DNA of 64,000 nt, from assembly GCA_963843745.1 (NCBI GenBank), contig CAWJLP010000002.1, positions 28,534 through 92,533 of the forward strand. Direction: 5' to 3'. This DNA is from Trebonia sp963843745 (GTDB lineage: Bacteria > Actinomycetota > Actinomycetes > Streptosporangiales > Streptosporangiaceae). The position numbers and the translations under genes are program-made. Shown piece after piece: positions 41,054 to 48,656 of the stretch (its first letter is position 1; each line of letters starts with the position of its first letter). Below the pieces are notes generated by a model. It was not told where the DNA came from. It did not search any database and was given only the letters and a program-made list of their open reading frames with translations.

Positions 41054-41404
41054 TCACGTGTCCTGCAGCAGCCCGAGGACGTTGCCGTCGGGGTCGGTGA
41101 CGGTGGCCACCAGCCGACCGCCGCCGACGTCGCGCACGGGGTCCTTCACGGTGGCACCCGCGGCAGTCACCTCGGCCAGCTTCGCCTCGATGTCCGGCAC
41201 GTGCCAGTAGGCCACCGGCGAGGTCATGGCCTGCGGGCCGCCGCCCGGCACCAGCCCGATGTGCTGGCCCGCGGCGTCGAAGCCTACATAGTAGGCGGCG
41301 TCGGCCGAGGGCTCCACACCGAGCAGGGCGGCGTACACCGGCTTGGCCTTCGCCAGGTCGGACACGGGATGCAGGACGGTCTTGATTCCCTCTGTGGCGG
41401 TCAT
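41054..41404 (-). CDS. VOC (glyoxalase/bleomycin-resistance) family protein
   Basis: A 116-residue protein from ATG 41404; the longer upstream frame lacks a ribosome site. Two beta-alpha-beta-beta-beta modules: IKTVLHPVSDLAKAKPVYAALLG and SPVAYWHVPDIEAKLAEVTAAG, ending in VTDPDGNVLGLLQD with the usual Glu position replaced by Leu-Leu-Gln. Missing the final metal ligand suggests a binding protein rather than a lyase. It lies 53 bases upstream of the UvrA-like gene on the same strand. Confidence 0.85.
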   Translation of the reverse strand: MTATEGIKTVLHPVSDLAKAKPVYAALLGVEPSADAAYYVGFDAAGQHIGLVPGGGPQAMTSPVAYWHVPDIEAKLAEVTAAGATVKDPVRDVGGGRLVATVTDPDGNVLGLLQDT

Positions 41405-41595
41405 GGTTCGCTCCTGAAGTCGTGGGTCACATCGACAGCCCGATTGCCCCCGAGCTGTCGCTTTCCGTCTCGTCAGCCAGTATGCCGACGGCGCCGCGGC
41501 GAATGCTTCTTCGTTCCTGCCCAGTCTCGGCCGGTGTTTGTGACCCGCTTCCCCGGGCATCAATTCGTCCGGCAAGCTCGGGCCTTGGAGGTGCC

Positions 41596-41775
41596 ATGAA
41601 GAAGCTGGTGGAGCTCCTGCTCTGTATTCTCCACCCGGTAGCGGTAGTGCTCATGTGGATCAACCTGCTGTCACGAACCGATCTGACCACCGTCGGCAAG
41701 CTCGCGTGGGCCATCTTCGGGCTGATTCCGCTCGTTCCCTTCCTGTACGTGCTGACCGGCGGCGATCTCTTCTGA
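41596..41775 (+). CDS. Small two-helix membrane protein (59 aa)
   Basis: ATG 41596 with GGAGG upstream. Residues 4-23 and 34-53 are hydrophobic (LVELLLCILHPVAVVLMWI; AWAIFGLIPLVPFLYVL). The hydrophobic pattern with few charges resembles the actinobacterial PLDc_N-like or PspC-like short membrane proteins, but no motif is decisive. Confidence 0.65.
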   Translation: MKKLVELLLCILHPVAVVLMWINLLSRTDLTTVGKLAWAIFGLIPLVPFLYVLTGGDLF

Positions 41776-41805
41776 TCGCTACGCCGGCCGACGCACGCTA
41801 GCTGG

Positions 41806-42012
41806 TCATCGCGCCCGGGATTCGAACTTCCCCCGCGCCAGGATGTACGCGGCCCAGAAGATCAGCGCCGCTACGGCGAACAGCGCCACTCCCCACCGGT
41901 AGCCATGCGAGAGCAGCAGGCTGCCGAGAATCAGGTTCCAGGTGCCGGCGGCGATGCGAACGCCAGTGCGGATGTAGGGGTGACGGTAACCCCATGACGT
42001 TGCTGCGTACAT
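41806..42012 (-). CDS. Small membrane protein (68 aa)
   Basis: ATG 42012 with AAAGGAG upstream. Two hydrophobic stretches (residues 18-36 and 40-60, ALFAVAALIFWAAYILA) with a short Arg-rich tail. Convergent with the previous small membrane protein. No family recognised. Confidence 0.65.
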   Translation of the reverse strand: MYAATSWGYRHPYIRTGVRIAAGTWNLILGSLLLSHGYRWGVALFAVAALIFWAAYILARGKFESRAR

Positions 42013-42201
42013 TGTGATGTCTCCTTTTGTCAGCGGTGCCCGGCATTACGGGCGCCTATCTCGATGCTCCCTGTGCCGCAAAAGGAGATCCACCGTGTGC
42101 CCTCCCGATCTGGGGTACGGCTAGCACGGTCCCCGGCTCGCTCAGCACGGCTACGCTGAGGATCACGAACGGATAATTTCGCGTCGGGCTCGAGGCAGGA
42201 C

Positions 42202-42345
42202 ATGATGGGAAAGCTAGCCAACGTCCTCAAAGCCATCGGGCGGTTCATTAACCGTGCGATTATCGACATGACTGACGATCGTCCCGGAGGCGGAATGGCC
42301 GCCAGACAGGAGTGGGACGAGCGGGAGGAAATCCCGCCTGATTGA
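42202..42345 (+). CDS. Possible small protein (47 aa)
   Basis: ATG 42202 (GGCAGG upstream) opens 47 codons: an amphipathic N-terminal half (GKLANVLKAIGRFINRAIID) and an acidic Gly/Arg-rich tail ending EEIPPD. GC in third positions is only moderate. It is too short to judge by codon bias, so this is a tentative call. Confidence 0.3.
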   Translation: MMGKLANVLKAIGRFINRAIIDMTDDRPGGGMAARQEWDEREEIPPD

Positions 42346-42357
42346 CCGCGGGCAAGG

Positions 42358-42813
42358 TCAGGAGCTGACCGGAGGGCGTGCCTGACGCCCGGTGTCCGCA
42401 TCATCCGGCATGCCTTCTTCGGCGATGCTGTAGGTGCCTAGCCCGAACAGGTATCCATAGCCGGTGATGAGAAGGGTGAGCAGGAACGGCCACCCCCAGG
42501 TCCCCTTGACGGCCACCGCGGCGGTCAGGCCGATGAACGAGGTGATGGCGGTCAGGTTGCAGGCCAGGGCCCGGGACCGCAGGCTGACCAGCTGCTGCCG
42601 CTCATCGGCCCGGGAGCCGATCCGGTCGCCCTCGTCGGTGTCGGTGCCGCCCACCCGGTACAGCCGCACCGTACCCGCGACGGTGCCGATCAGGGCCGGG
42701 ATCGAGACCCACCACAGCCGACCGCCCTGCACCAGCCACGCGGCTGAGAAGAGCAGCCCAGCCAGCGCGTAGATCCCGGGCTTGCGCAGCCGCGGCGGAA
42801 TGAATGTCATCAT
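42358..42813 (-). CDS. Membrane protein co-encoded with an XRE regulator
   Basis: A 151-residue protein with four hydrophobic segments (about 13-30, 33-50, 84-101, 108-126) and a conserved-looking central DERQQLVSLRSRALACN segment, as in DUF2178-type membrane proteins that pair with short HTH repressors. Its start overlaps the XRE stop by four bases. Role unknown, possibly a membrane sensor that titrates the regulator. Confidence 0.75.
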   Translation of the reverse strand: MMTFIPPRLRKPGIYALAGLLFSAAWLVQGGRLWWVSIPALIGTVAGTVRLYRVGGTDTDEGDRIGSRADERQQLVSLRSRALACNLTAITSFIGLTAAVAVKGTWGWPFLLTLLITGYGYLFGLGTYSIAEEGMPDDADTGRQARPPVSS

Positions 42814-43019
42814 GCGCCTGCCTCCTCATCATCCGGATCGAACATCTTGTCGACCGTCAGGTCAAAGAACCGCGCGATCGTGAATGCCAGCGGCAGAGAG
42901 GGCAGGTAGCGGCCGCTCTCGATTGAGATCACCGTCTGGCGCGACACACCCAGGGCAGCCGCCAGCTCGGCCTGGGACAGGCCCCGCTGCCTCCGCTGTT
43001 CCCGGATCCGGTTCCGCAT
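42810..43019 (-). CDS. XRE-family HTH regulator (69 aa)
   Basis: A compact single-domain repressor: RIREQRRQRGLSQAELAAALGV, then SRQTVISIESGRYLPSLPLAF and FFDLTVDKMFDPDD, matching the YozG-like short regulators. ATG 43019 lies very close to two operator-like repeats, so the transcript may be nearly leaderless. Likely autoregulates the two-gene operon with the membrane protein. Confidence 0.85.
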   Translation of the reverse strand: MRNRIREQRRQRGLSQAELAAALGVSRQTVISIESGRYLPSLPLAFTIARFFDLTVDKMFDPDDEEAGA

Positions 43020-43022
43020 GAT

Positions 43023-43066
43023 GTCAAGGTACCTTTACCTATCTAGTGACGTCAAGGACCCTTTAC
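43023..43066. promoter_or_regulatory. Direct-repeat operator upstream of the XRE gene
   Basis: GTCAAGGTACCTTTAC (43023-43038) and GTCAAGGACCCTTTAC (43051-43066) are 28 bases apart; each core (AAGG..CCTT) is palindromic. TTGAC (minus strand) occurs in both, so they overlap the promoter of the XRE operon. Confidence 0.6.
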
Positions 43067-43333
43067 AAGTGGAGCTCGATCCGACGTATGACCGGGACGT
43101 CGTTAGCGCGCAACGATCCCGGCCAGGTGGCTCAGCGAGTGTCCACCAGCCGAACAGGAGTGTCAGGGTCCGGTATCCGGTGACGGCCCAGGACACAATC
43201 AAGCTGGCTCGGTACTGGTGCTTGTCGGTGTCTGGTGGCAGGACATCACCGCGCCCGGCAACGCTTATCTCGCACCCACGGGCGTGTAGTCGGTGAGCGA
43301 CTCCGGCCGCGTCCATGCTCGTCCAAGCCCGCT

Positions 43334-43354
43334 GTTAGCAAATCCGTTAGCAAG
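43334..43354. repeat. Paired GTTAGCAA repeat (arm-type site), copy 1
   Basis: GTTAGCAAATCC followed by GTTAGCAAG: the 8-base unit repeated with 12-base period. The same structure recurs at 46731-46750 and 48232-48254 beside tRNA-Arg att material. The rest of the 430-base gap 43020-43449 has no convincing gene. Confidence 0.65.
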
Positions 43355-43449
43355 CGCCCTGATATACCAGTAGTAATGGCACGCCGATGGCCCACCGGCC
43401 TGCACTGAGCGGCTGGCGGGTCGCCCTCAGTAGCCCCGAGGGAGCAGCG

Positions 43450-43950
43450 ATGTACGCGGCGTACCCAACTTCGGGACCTGCGCAGGAGCCCGAGCAGGTC
43501 CAGTCGCCGCGGTCGGTCCTCAACGCCGTAAAGCTGATGTATGCCGGTGCGGCCCTTGAGGTTCTCGCCGTGATCATCGCTGTGGTGACAATTGGCAGCC
43601 TCAAGTCGGCCATCCTGGCGAGGCACCCGGGCTACACGACAGCGAGCCTGCACACCGCCGAGGTCGCCCGCACCGTTCCGCTGGTAATCGGCGGCCTGAT
43701 CGCGATAGGCCTGTGGCTCTGGATGGCCTGGGCAAACGGCACAGGGCGGAGCTGGGCTAGGGTCGTATCGGCGGTGTTCTCCGGCATCAACACCCTGGAC
43801 CTGCTGATCTCGCTCTTCATGGTGCACGCCGTTGCCGCGCTGATCATCGGTGTGGCTATCTGGCTGGTCGGCCTCGGAGCGATTGCGCTCCTTTACGGCA
43901 ACGAGTCCGGCCCGTTTTACAAGCAGCAGTCGGCGACCGCCCACCAGTGA
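43450..43950 (+). CDS. Membrane protein, four helices
   Basis: A 166-residue protein from ATG 43450 (GGGAGC upstream). A Pro/Gln-rich N-terminal tail of about 25 residues is followed by four hydrophobic segments (YAGAALEVLAVIIAVVTIG, VPLVIGGLIAIGLWLWMAW, then two near the C-terminus). It resembles the common actinobacterial DUF2127/DUF4064-like small integral proteins, without a decisive motif. Confidence 0.7.
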   Translation: MYAAYPTSGPAQEPEQVQSPRSVLNAVKLMYAGAALEVLAVIIAVVTIGSLKSAILARHPGYTTASLHTAEVARTVPLVIGGLIAIGLWLWMAWANGTGRSWARVVSAVFSGINTLDLLISLFMVHAVAALIIGVAIWLVGLGAIALLYGNESGPFYKQQSATAHQ

Positions 43951-44118
43951 TCGGGCACGGCCTTCTAATCCGCGGGAATGGGCAACTTGTCTAGGGTTGT
44001 CCATTCGACGTCGGCATCGCTGCTGCGTTACTGCTTCACGCCGTGCTGATCACCGAGCCAGTAGATCGTTGGCAATAGGCCGTAACCTGAGAGCAGAACC
44101 CGAGAAAGGGGAGTCGCT

Positions 44119-44631
44119 ATGCCCGCGACTACCGACGTCGGATACATAGAGGTACGAATCGCCAAGGTGGTCGGCTTCGGGCCGCCGCTGGCGGAGAGGA
44201 TCTTCCAGTGTGTCGTCCTGGATGAGGTGTCCGGGGCCAGGCAGGTCGTCATTGACATCGGCGAGGCGGAGGCGTTCTGGCTGGCTGCCACCCTTCAGGA
44301 CCTGGAATTTGCTCGCCCGATGACGTATCACTTCGCCGCCGCGCTGGTGGGGAGTCTCGGCGGCCGGATCCGAGAGGTGCGGGTCGATCGGCTGATCGAG
44401 GGTGCGTACGCCGCGACAGTCGATGTCGATGGTCCGCGGGGAGTGCAGTCTATCGATGCGCGTGCGAGCGATGCCCTGAACCTGGCCGCGATCACTCGTG
44501 CGCCGGTCTTCGTCAGCTCCCAAGTGGCGGACGATGCCCACCAGCGTCAGGAGGGCGAATCGGCCGAAGCCCGGTTGTTGCGCCTGGCCCCGGACATCCC
44601 GCACATGAGGATTACCAGGGAGAAGCCATAG
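44119..44631 (+). CDS. Bifunctional nuclease (BFN, DUF151) domain protein
   Basis: A 170-residue protein from ATG 44119 (AAGGGGAG upstream). The BFN-domain pattern is clear: CVVLDEVSGARQVVIDIGEAEAFWLA, RPMTYHFAAALVGSLGG, VRVDRLIEGAYAATVDVDGP and DARASDALNLAAITRAPVFV. Family members have weak DNase/RNase activity in some organisms. The C-terminal 35 residues are variable. It stands alone. Confidence 0.85.
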   Translation: MPATTDVGYIEVRIAKVVGFGPPLAERIFQCVVLDEVSGARQVVIDIGEAEAFWLAATLQDLEFARPMTYHFAAALVGSLGGRIREVRVDRLIEGAYAATVDVDGPRGVQSIDARASDALNLAAITRAPVFVSSQVADDAHQRQEGESAEARLLRLAPDIPHMRITREKP

Positions 44632-45178
44632 GTCCACCGGCATCAGCACAACACAGCCATGATGTTGACCCCCGCTAGGCAAGGCATACAGCGAGTCTCA
44701 GAAGATCACTTCGATTGACCTGTGCCAGTCCGAGGAATCGACGCGAACATTCGTCGGCACCTGGCTCGTAGAGTCGCGCTGCGTCGCGGTGGCTAGATGT
44801 TTGTGGACGGTGGGTGCCCCAGCACCTCCTTCGCGGTCAGGTCACGCCCGCAGCAGCCGCGTGCGGACGGCAGCTCGTGTAACTCTCAGGACACCAGCAC
44901 CCAGCCCACTATCCGTCACTCAGGCTGAATGCAACAACTCAGGGTGTCTACGCTCTCTGACGGGACTGGGCCGATGTATGACCATAGGTCGAGGAGTCAG
45001 TCGAAGATCCCAATGCACCCGCGGTAACTATTTCGGAAGTCCTGTAGTCCGGTTGCGTTTGCCCTGGTAGACGCGGTCCAGCTCGGCCCCCTGTCACACG
45101 ATTTCCGAATACGTACCTCCCACGCCGGGCTTTCTCCGTGTAATCTATTTCTGGGACAGTTCTTGGGGGGCTGAGTAC
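44632..45178. other. Non-coding stretch with reduced GC
   Basis: 547 bases with no frame of convincing codon bias on either strand and noticeably lower GC than the chromosome average, adjoining the integration hot spot. Possibly decayed mobile DNA. I see no intact repeat or RNA. Confidence 0.4.
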
Positions 45179-45655
45179 ATGGCAACAAAAACTGACGTGA
45201 TGACGACTCTTTGCAGCGCGTTTGGGGTCTTTAGTGCATTTGGGGTCGCCATTCTGGCGTTCTTCACTGCGGGCGGAGGGCTTCAACGAGTAAGCACGTG
45301 GCTTGTGGGGCGTGAGACCACGCGCGGACGCATGCCAGCGTGGAGAGCCGTGCTGCGGGGTAATGCACTCGTCTGGCTGATTGCAGGCGTCGTCGCAGTA
45401 GCGGTGATCATCAGTGGTATCGGGCTCTTTACTAGCTTTTTCTGGCTCCTGGCTTCAGCCAGCGGCTCCGGGCATGTGGCGAGTTGGGCTTATACGTTCG
45501 CGGACACCATGTTCTACGCGGAAGCAGTGATCATTACGATCATTACTGTGGCCGCCGTGTTCGCAGCAGCATCCGCCGCGCTGCCAGGCGGCCAAGGTGG
45601 CGCCGCCTCAAATCAGCCAGCTCGCCCTACTACCGGGCAAACGGTTGAGTTATAG
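45179..45655 (+). CDS. Putative membrane protein
   Basis: A 158-residue protein from ATG 45179 (GGGGGGCTG upstream). Three hydrophobic segments: SAFGVAILAFFTAGGG near the start, VWLIAGVVAVAVIISGIGLF in the middle, EAVIITIITVAAVFAAASAAL near the end. The C-terminus is Gly/Pro/Gln rich. Codon use is less biased than in core genes, as expected beside a mobile region. No homology recognised. Confidence 0.6.
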   Translation: MATKTDVMTTLCSAFGVFSAFGVAILAFFTAGGGLQRVSTWLVGRETTRGRMPAWRAVLRGNALVWLIAGVVAVAVIISGIGLFTSFFWLLASASGSGHVASWAYTFADTMFYAEAVIITIITVAAVFAAASAALPGGQGGAASNQPARPTTGQTVEL

Positions 45656-45683
45656 CGCGAGCGCGCCACGCTCAGAGGTCGAA

Positions 45684-45710
45684 GAGGGACTCGAACTCCA
45701 ACCTTCTGAT
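45684..45710. repeat. Degenerate tRNA-Arg 3'-half fragment
   Basis: GAGGGACTCGAACTCCAACC plus TTCTGAT matches 26 of 28 bases of the tRNA-Arg T-arm/anticodon-arm stretch (one substitution, one deletion). It lies about 75 bases from the perfect att copy. Confidence 0.7.
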
Positions 45711-45782
45711 TTCTGAGCAACCGAAAGGCTCGCGCGGGCGGCGCGGGCCTTGATTGTGTTTTACGCAAGTCACACAAGGTGT

Positions 45783-45826
45783 GGCGCGCTCGGAGGGACT
45801 CGAACCCCCAACCTTCTGATCCGTAG
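45783..45826. repeat. Distal att site: 44-bp copy of tRNA-Arg 3' half
   Basis: Identical to 48290-48333, covering the acceptor 3' strand, T-arm and anticodon arm up to the CTACGG anticodon loop. The sequence diverges immediately after, as expected at an att junction. Confidence 0.9.
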
Positions 45827-45921
45827 GAGTAGGCACATCGTCCAGGACCGTCCGTTGCGGTCGGTGTGCTGGGCCGACATTCCAGAGTTGTCCGTACGGG
45901 ACAGGCGTTGTCCAGCGGCCT

Positions 45922-45942
45922 GGCAGCAGTATTGGCAGCAGT
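45922..45942. repeat. Paired GGCAGCAGT repeat, likely integrase arm-type site
   Basis: GGCAGCAGT occurs twice with 12-base period, the same geometry as the GTTAGCAA pairs, 100 bases inside the distal att site. Confidence 0.5.
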
Positions 45943-46206
45943 CACGCGGGACGGCACTGATCCTTGATCGTCTACTTTTCAGGCGTAGCGGCCTACCGGT
46001 CGGACGATCAGTTGCAAGCGTGGCTGGAATGCTGTCGTGTCCGTGGCGGGGTTGGCTGCGCCGTTGCTGTCGCCCTCGCGGTCAAGCTCGCTCGTCGCAC
46101 CTGTAACCAGGCACGTCACCCACACCGGTCGCGATCTGGACAATCCGACCTACGGATTACGAGCCTGTCTCGTGCGTGGCGTACCAAGCGGAGATCGAAT
46201 ATGGGA

Positions 46207-46506
46207 TCAGGTGAGATCGTCGACGCGACGCACGTCGAGGTTACGGAACGTCGGCGGAGTGTCGCAGAGCTTGCCCAGCTTCTCGGCGAACTCCGACGTC
46301 TCGGGCAGCTTGGAGTTGTCCATTGCCTCTTCGTAGCCGGGGAACTCGACGATCTGGACGTAGGTGTTAGGCCGGTCGCGGTCGGCGGTGAGAACAGCGC
46401 GGTGTGCCTTGCGCCTGCCTTCGGTCTTAGCCACCCACTCGCCTATCACGCCCTGGATCTCTGCCGGATGAGTCGTGGTGATCTCGATGATCTGGATGAA
46501 GGTCAT
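46207..46506 (-). CDS. ABM-like (dimeric alpha-beta barrel) protein
   Basis: A 99-residue protein: FIQIIEITTTHPAEIQGVIGEWV, RDRPNTYVQIVEFPGYEEAM and a helix ending with NLDVRRVDDL. This is the antibiotic-biosynthesis-monooxygenase-like ferredoxin fold. Members act as small oxygenases or binding proteins. ATG 46506 is preceded by GAGGAG. Cargo of the remnant island. Confidence 0.7.
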   Translation of the reverse strand: MTFIQIIEITTTHPAEIQGVIGEWVAKTEGRRKAHRAVLTADRDRPNTYVQIVEFPGYEEAMDNSKLPETSEFAEKLGKLCDTPPTFRNLDVRRVDDLT

Positions 46507-46934
46507 CGGTGCTCCTCTATGAGCGGTCGTACTGCCACTTCACGAGTACCTTACGTTACCCGGCATCTGAGGATCGGCCCCGGCTCCTTGCCTTTCTATG
46601 GAAGCTCACCCTTCTGATCCGTAGCAAGATTCCGCCCGTCCAGATCAGTCCGTGGTTGCCTCACAGGCCTGCTCGCTGGGTCGCGGACGGCTGCGGGATC
46701 CAGTTGCATCCGGCGTTGTCCATATCCGTTGTAGCAAATCCGTTAGCAAGGCCCTTGCCTCGTGGCTCTCCTGTCCGGAACGGGCACCCGCTTACTCTTC
46801 CATCCCGATAGATTACCTTGGTTTCCGGAAATCTGTTGCTAGTTTTTTGGGATTAGCGTAACGTGGTCGGCAGGTATCGGGGATCCGCCTCGCGGCGGCA
46901 AGCTAGCCCCCGGTCACCGCGGGGATGGTCTGAG
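46507..46934. other. Non-coding stretch with att core and arm-type repeat
   Basis: No gene recognised in about 430 bases. CCTTCTGATCCGTAG at 46610-46624 is a 15-base exact match to the anticodon-arm part of tRNA-Arg. TAGCAAATCCGTTAGCAAG at 46732-46750 is identical over 19 bases to the repeat at 43336. These are remnants of a separate recombination site inside the island. Confidence 0.6.
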
Positions 46935-47377
46935 ATGAATGATCGAAACGCAACCGCAACCCTGACGGAGCAACGGGCGCCGGTGACCGCGACCGCCCAC
47001 GGCGCGAAGGAAAGACTCTCGCTGCTCTGGATATTCTATATGTTCAACGCTGCCTACATCGATATTACTACGCTGTATTATAGCGTATTCATAAACCATA
47101 AGCCGACCGTTCATTACACTCAAGCCTTCTTGCTGGGCGCCGGTTTATTGATTGAGATTTCGATAGCCATGATTCTCCTGTCCCGGGTACTGAACTACCG
47201 AGCAAATCGCTGGACGAACATCATCGCAGCCATATTTTGACTATTGTTCAGCTCGTAACGCTATTTGTTAAAACGCCGACTCTGGCTTATATATTCTTCT
47301 CAATCATAATGATTGCTACCACGGCGTTTATTGCCTGGTATGCATGGAAATGGCATAACCCAGAGGTTCCGGCATAA
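46935..47377 (+). pseudogene. DUF6326-like membrane protein, frame-shifted
   Basis: From ATG 46935 the frame encodes LSLLWIFYMFNAAYIDITTLYY, then QAFLLGAGLLIEISIAMILLSRVLNYRANRWTNIIAAIF and stops at 47240. The next 45 codons of the same protein (LTIVQLVTLFVKTP, YIFFSIIMIATTAFIAWYAWKW) are in the frame one base earlier and end at TAA 47377. One T missing from the TTTT run at 47235-47238 explains it. Reconstructed length is about 147 residues with four helices, the DUF6326 pattern. GC is clearly lower than in neighbours, so it was acquired laterally. Confidence 0.75.
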
Positions 47378-47469
47378 TCGGATAGTACCGGTCGATGACC
47401 GCCCGGTGCTTCCGGGCCTCGATGAGCTGCTTGAGGAAGAGAACGTCCTTCAGGGTGACAGGGGGAAGC

Positions 47470-48006
47470 ATGAAACGACTGGTGAAAGGGGCGCTGCTGG
47501 CCGCTGGGACCGCGCTGGCTATCTTCGCTGCGCCTGCCATGTCTGCGGCCGCGGCGACGGGGGGGACCGAGACGCTCAGCGGCACCATCGTGTTCGCGGC
47601 CGTGCCGGGTAACAGCCGGACGGTCATCGCCAGCGTGGTGCGCGCCAGGGGGGTGTTCAAAGGCGTCGGCCGGGTCGTCGAGCTCGTGCCTCCCGATCCT
47701 GCTGGTGTCAGCCGGGACGATCTGGTCTTCCGCAGTGGCACCATGCACGTGAGGAGCACGGCCGGGACCCTGTTGTCAGGCTCGGTCAACCCGCATAGCT
47801 GTGTGTTCACCGGGACGGAGCAGTTTACCTGGGACGTGACCGGCGGCACCGGGCAGTTCGACGACGCGACCGGCAGCTTCACCGGGACGGAGGCCGCCGT
47901 GGCGCTTTTGGCCCGCAACCCCGACGGCAGCTGCTCGTTGACGCCATTGCCATTCCCGCGCCTCGAGGTGGACAAGTTCGCGGAGAGCGGGACGCTGTCG
48001 TTCTGA
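47470..48006 (+). CDS. Secreted protein of unknown function
   Basis: A 178-residue protein from ATG 47470 (GGGGAAGC upstream): Sec signal peptide LVKGALLAAGTALAIFAAPAMSAAAA, then a beta-rich domain with two cysteines (NPHSCVFTG, DGSCSLTP) and GGTGQFDDATGSFTGTEA, a hairpin repeat seen in allene-oxide-cyclase-like barrels and related exported proteins. GC is back to chromosomal level. Cargo of the remnant island. Confidence 0.7.
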   Translation: MKRLVKGALLAAGTALAIFAAPAMSAAAATGGTETLSGTIVFAAVPGNSRTVIASVVRARGVFKGVGRVVELVPPDPAGVSRDDLVFRSGTMHVRSTAGTLLSGSVNPHSCVFTGTEQFTWDVTGGTGQFDDATGSFTGTEAAVALLARNPDGSCSLTPLPFPRLEVDKFAESGTLSF

Positions 48007-48124
48007 AACGAGTTTCGCCGCCCGAGGGCTTGCGCTCGGCACGGGTCATCCGGCTGGGCGAGCAGGAGGCTTTCACAGCTTTCTCACGGACTGACCGGAC
48101 GGTGCCGGACCATGGCGCCTATTC

Positions 48125-48224
48125 CGCACCCGGCAGGACGCTGCGCGTGTACGCCCACGTCATCAGCGACCAGCTCAGCGAGGCCGCCGACATCTTCGCC
48201 CGCACGGTAGCCGCCACCAACTGA
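48125..48224 (+). pseudogene. Tyrosine integrase C-terminal remnant
   Basis: The last 30-odd codons of this frame read TLRVYAHVISDQLSEAADIFAR. The VYAHV block is the C-terminal catalytic-Tyr motif of actinobacterial AICE/phage integrases, which end about 20-30 residues later. The upstream HxxR domain is missing. The position, 66 bases from the tRNA att site, is exactly where int normally sits. Confidence 0.75.
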
Positions 48225-48231
48225 GGCCGCT

Positions 48232-48254
48232 GTTAGCAACGGCGTTAGCAAAAG
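48232..48254. repeat. Paired GTTAGCAA repeat, copy 3
   Basis: GTTAGCAACGGC then GTTAGCAAAAG, 12-base period, between the integrase stub and tRNA-Arg. Confidence 0.65.
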
Positions 48255-48281
48255 GCCCCTTCCGGATCTGGTAAGGGGCCT
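48253..48281. terminator. Hairpin after the integrase stub
   Basis: Perfect 9-bp stem AGGCCCCTT (48253-48261) / AAGGGGCCT (48273-48281), 11-base loop, between the int remnant and the tRNA. Confidence 0.6.
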
Positions 48282-48291
48282 CTGACCTGGG

Positions 48292-48364
48292 CGCGCTCGG
48301 AGGGACTCGAACCCCCAACCTTCTGATCCGTAGTCAGATGCTCTATCCGTTGAGCTACGAGCGC
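48292..48364 (-). tRNA. tRNA-Arg(ACG)
   Basis: On the minus strand a full cloverleaf of 73 bases: acceptor GCGCTCG/CGAGCGC with discriminator G, D-arm AGCTCAACGGATAGAGC, anticodon stem TCTGA/TCAGA with loop CTACGGA (anticodon ACG), T-arm GGGGG TTCGAGT CCCTC. CCA is not encoded. Its 3' half is the integration target of the adjacent remnant island and remains intact. Confidence 0.97.
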
Positions 48365-48449
48365 ACGGCTTACGAGTATACGGCAGCAGGCAGGCTCCCG
48401 GTGCGCGTAGACGTGACGCGGACCGGGGCTTGCTTGACCTGGGTCCAGG

Positions 48450-48608
48450 CTAGTCCGCCTGGATCCAGCTGATCAGGTCCTCCCGGCTGACCGTTTCCAG
48501 CAGGGCCGGATGGTCGGTGGACAAGTGCCCGCGGATCATCCCGACCACTTGGTCATCGCTATCGCCGCGGGCCACGTACCCGCATTCGCATCGGATCAGC
48601 TTCACCAT
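48450..48608 (-). CDS. DUF1059 small protein (52 aa)
   Basis: A minus-strand frame from ATG 48608 with AGGAGG upstream to TAG 48450. KLIRCECGYVARGDSDDQ and HLSTDHPALLETVSREDL are the DUF1059 pattern: Cys8, Cys10 and downstream histidines suggest a small metal-binding fold. Found widely in actinobacteria; function unknown. Diverges from the SARP-like gene with 48 bases between starts. Confidence 0.85.
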   Translation of the reverse strand: MVKLIRCECGYVARGDSDDQVVGMIRGHLSTDHPALLETVSREDLISWIQAD

Positions 48609-48656
48609 CGCCTCCTAGCTATGGCTGTATGCCCAGCGTAATGCCAGGATGTTGGC

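Larger units (their letters stand above)
45783..48333. mobile_element. Decayed integrative element at tRNA-Arg(ACG)
   Basis: Bounded by 44-bp identical direct repeats (45783-45826 and 48290-48333), the second being the 3' half of the intact tRNA-Arg gene. Inside are an ABM-like gene, a low-GC DUF6326-like gene, a secreted protein and, next to the tRNA end, the last codons of a tyrosine recombinase. No replication, transfer or capsid genes remain. This fits an AICE or prophage remnant. Confidence 0.8.

Noticed and set aside
44789..45070. Open frames in the 44.6-45.2 kb gap as genes
   Set aside because: No ribosome site, poor codon bias and no recognisable sequence.
47230..47240. Programmed -1 frameshift in the DUF6326-like gene
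   Set aside because: ATATTTTGA is not in slippery-heptamer phase and re-pairing after a -1 slip would be poor; a lost T is simpler.
43334..48254. GTTAGCAA repeats as a CRISPR array
   Set aside because: Only two 8-base units per site, 12-base period, no spacers and no cas genes.
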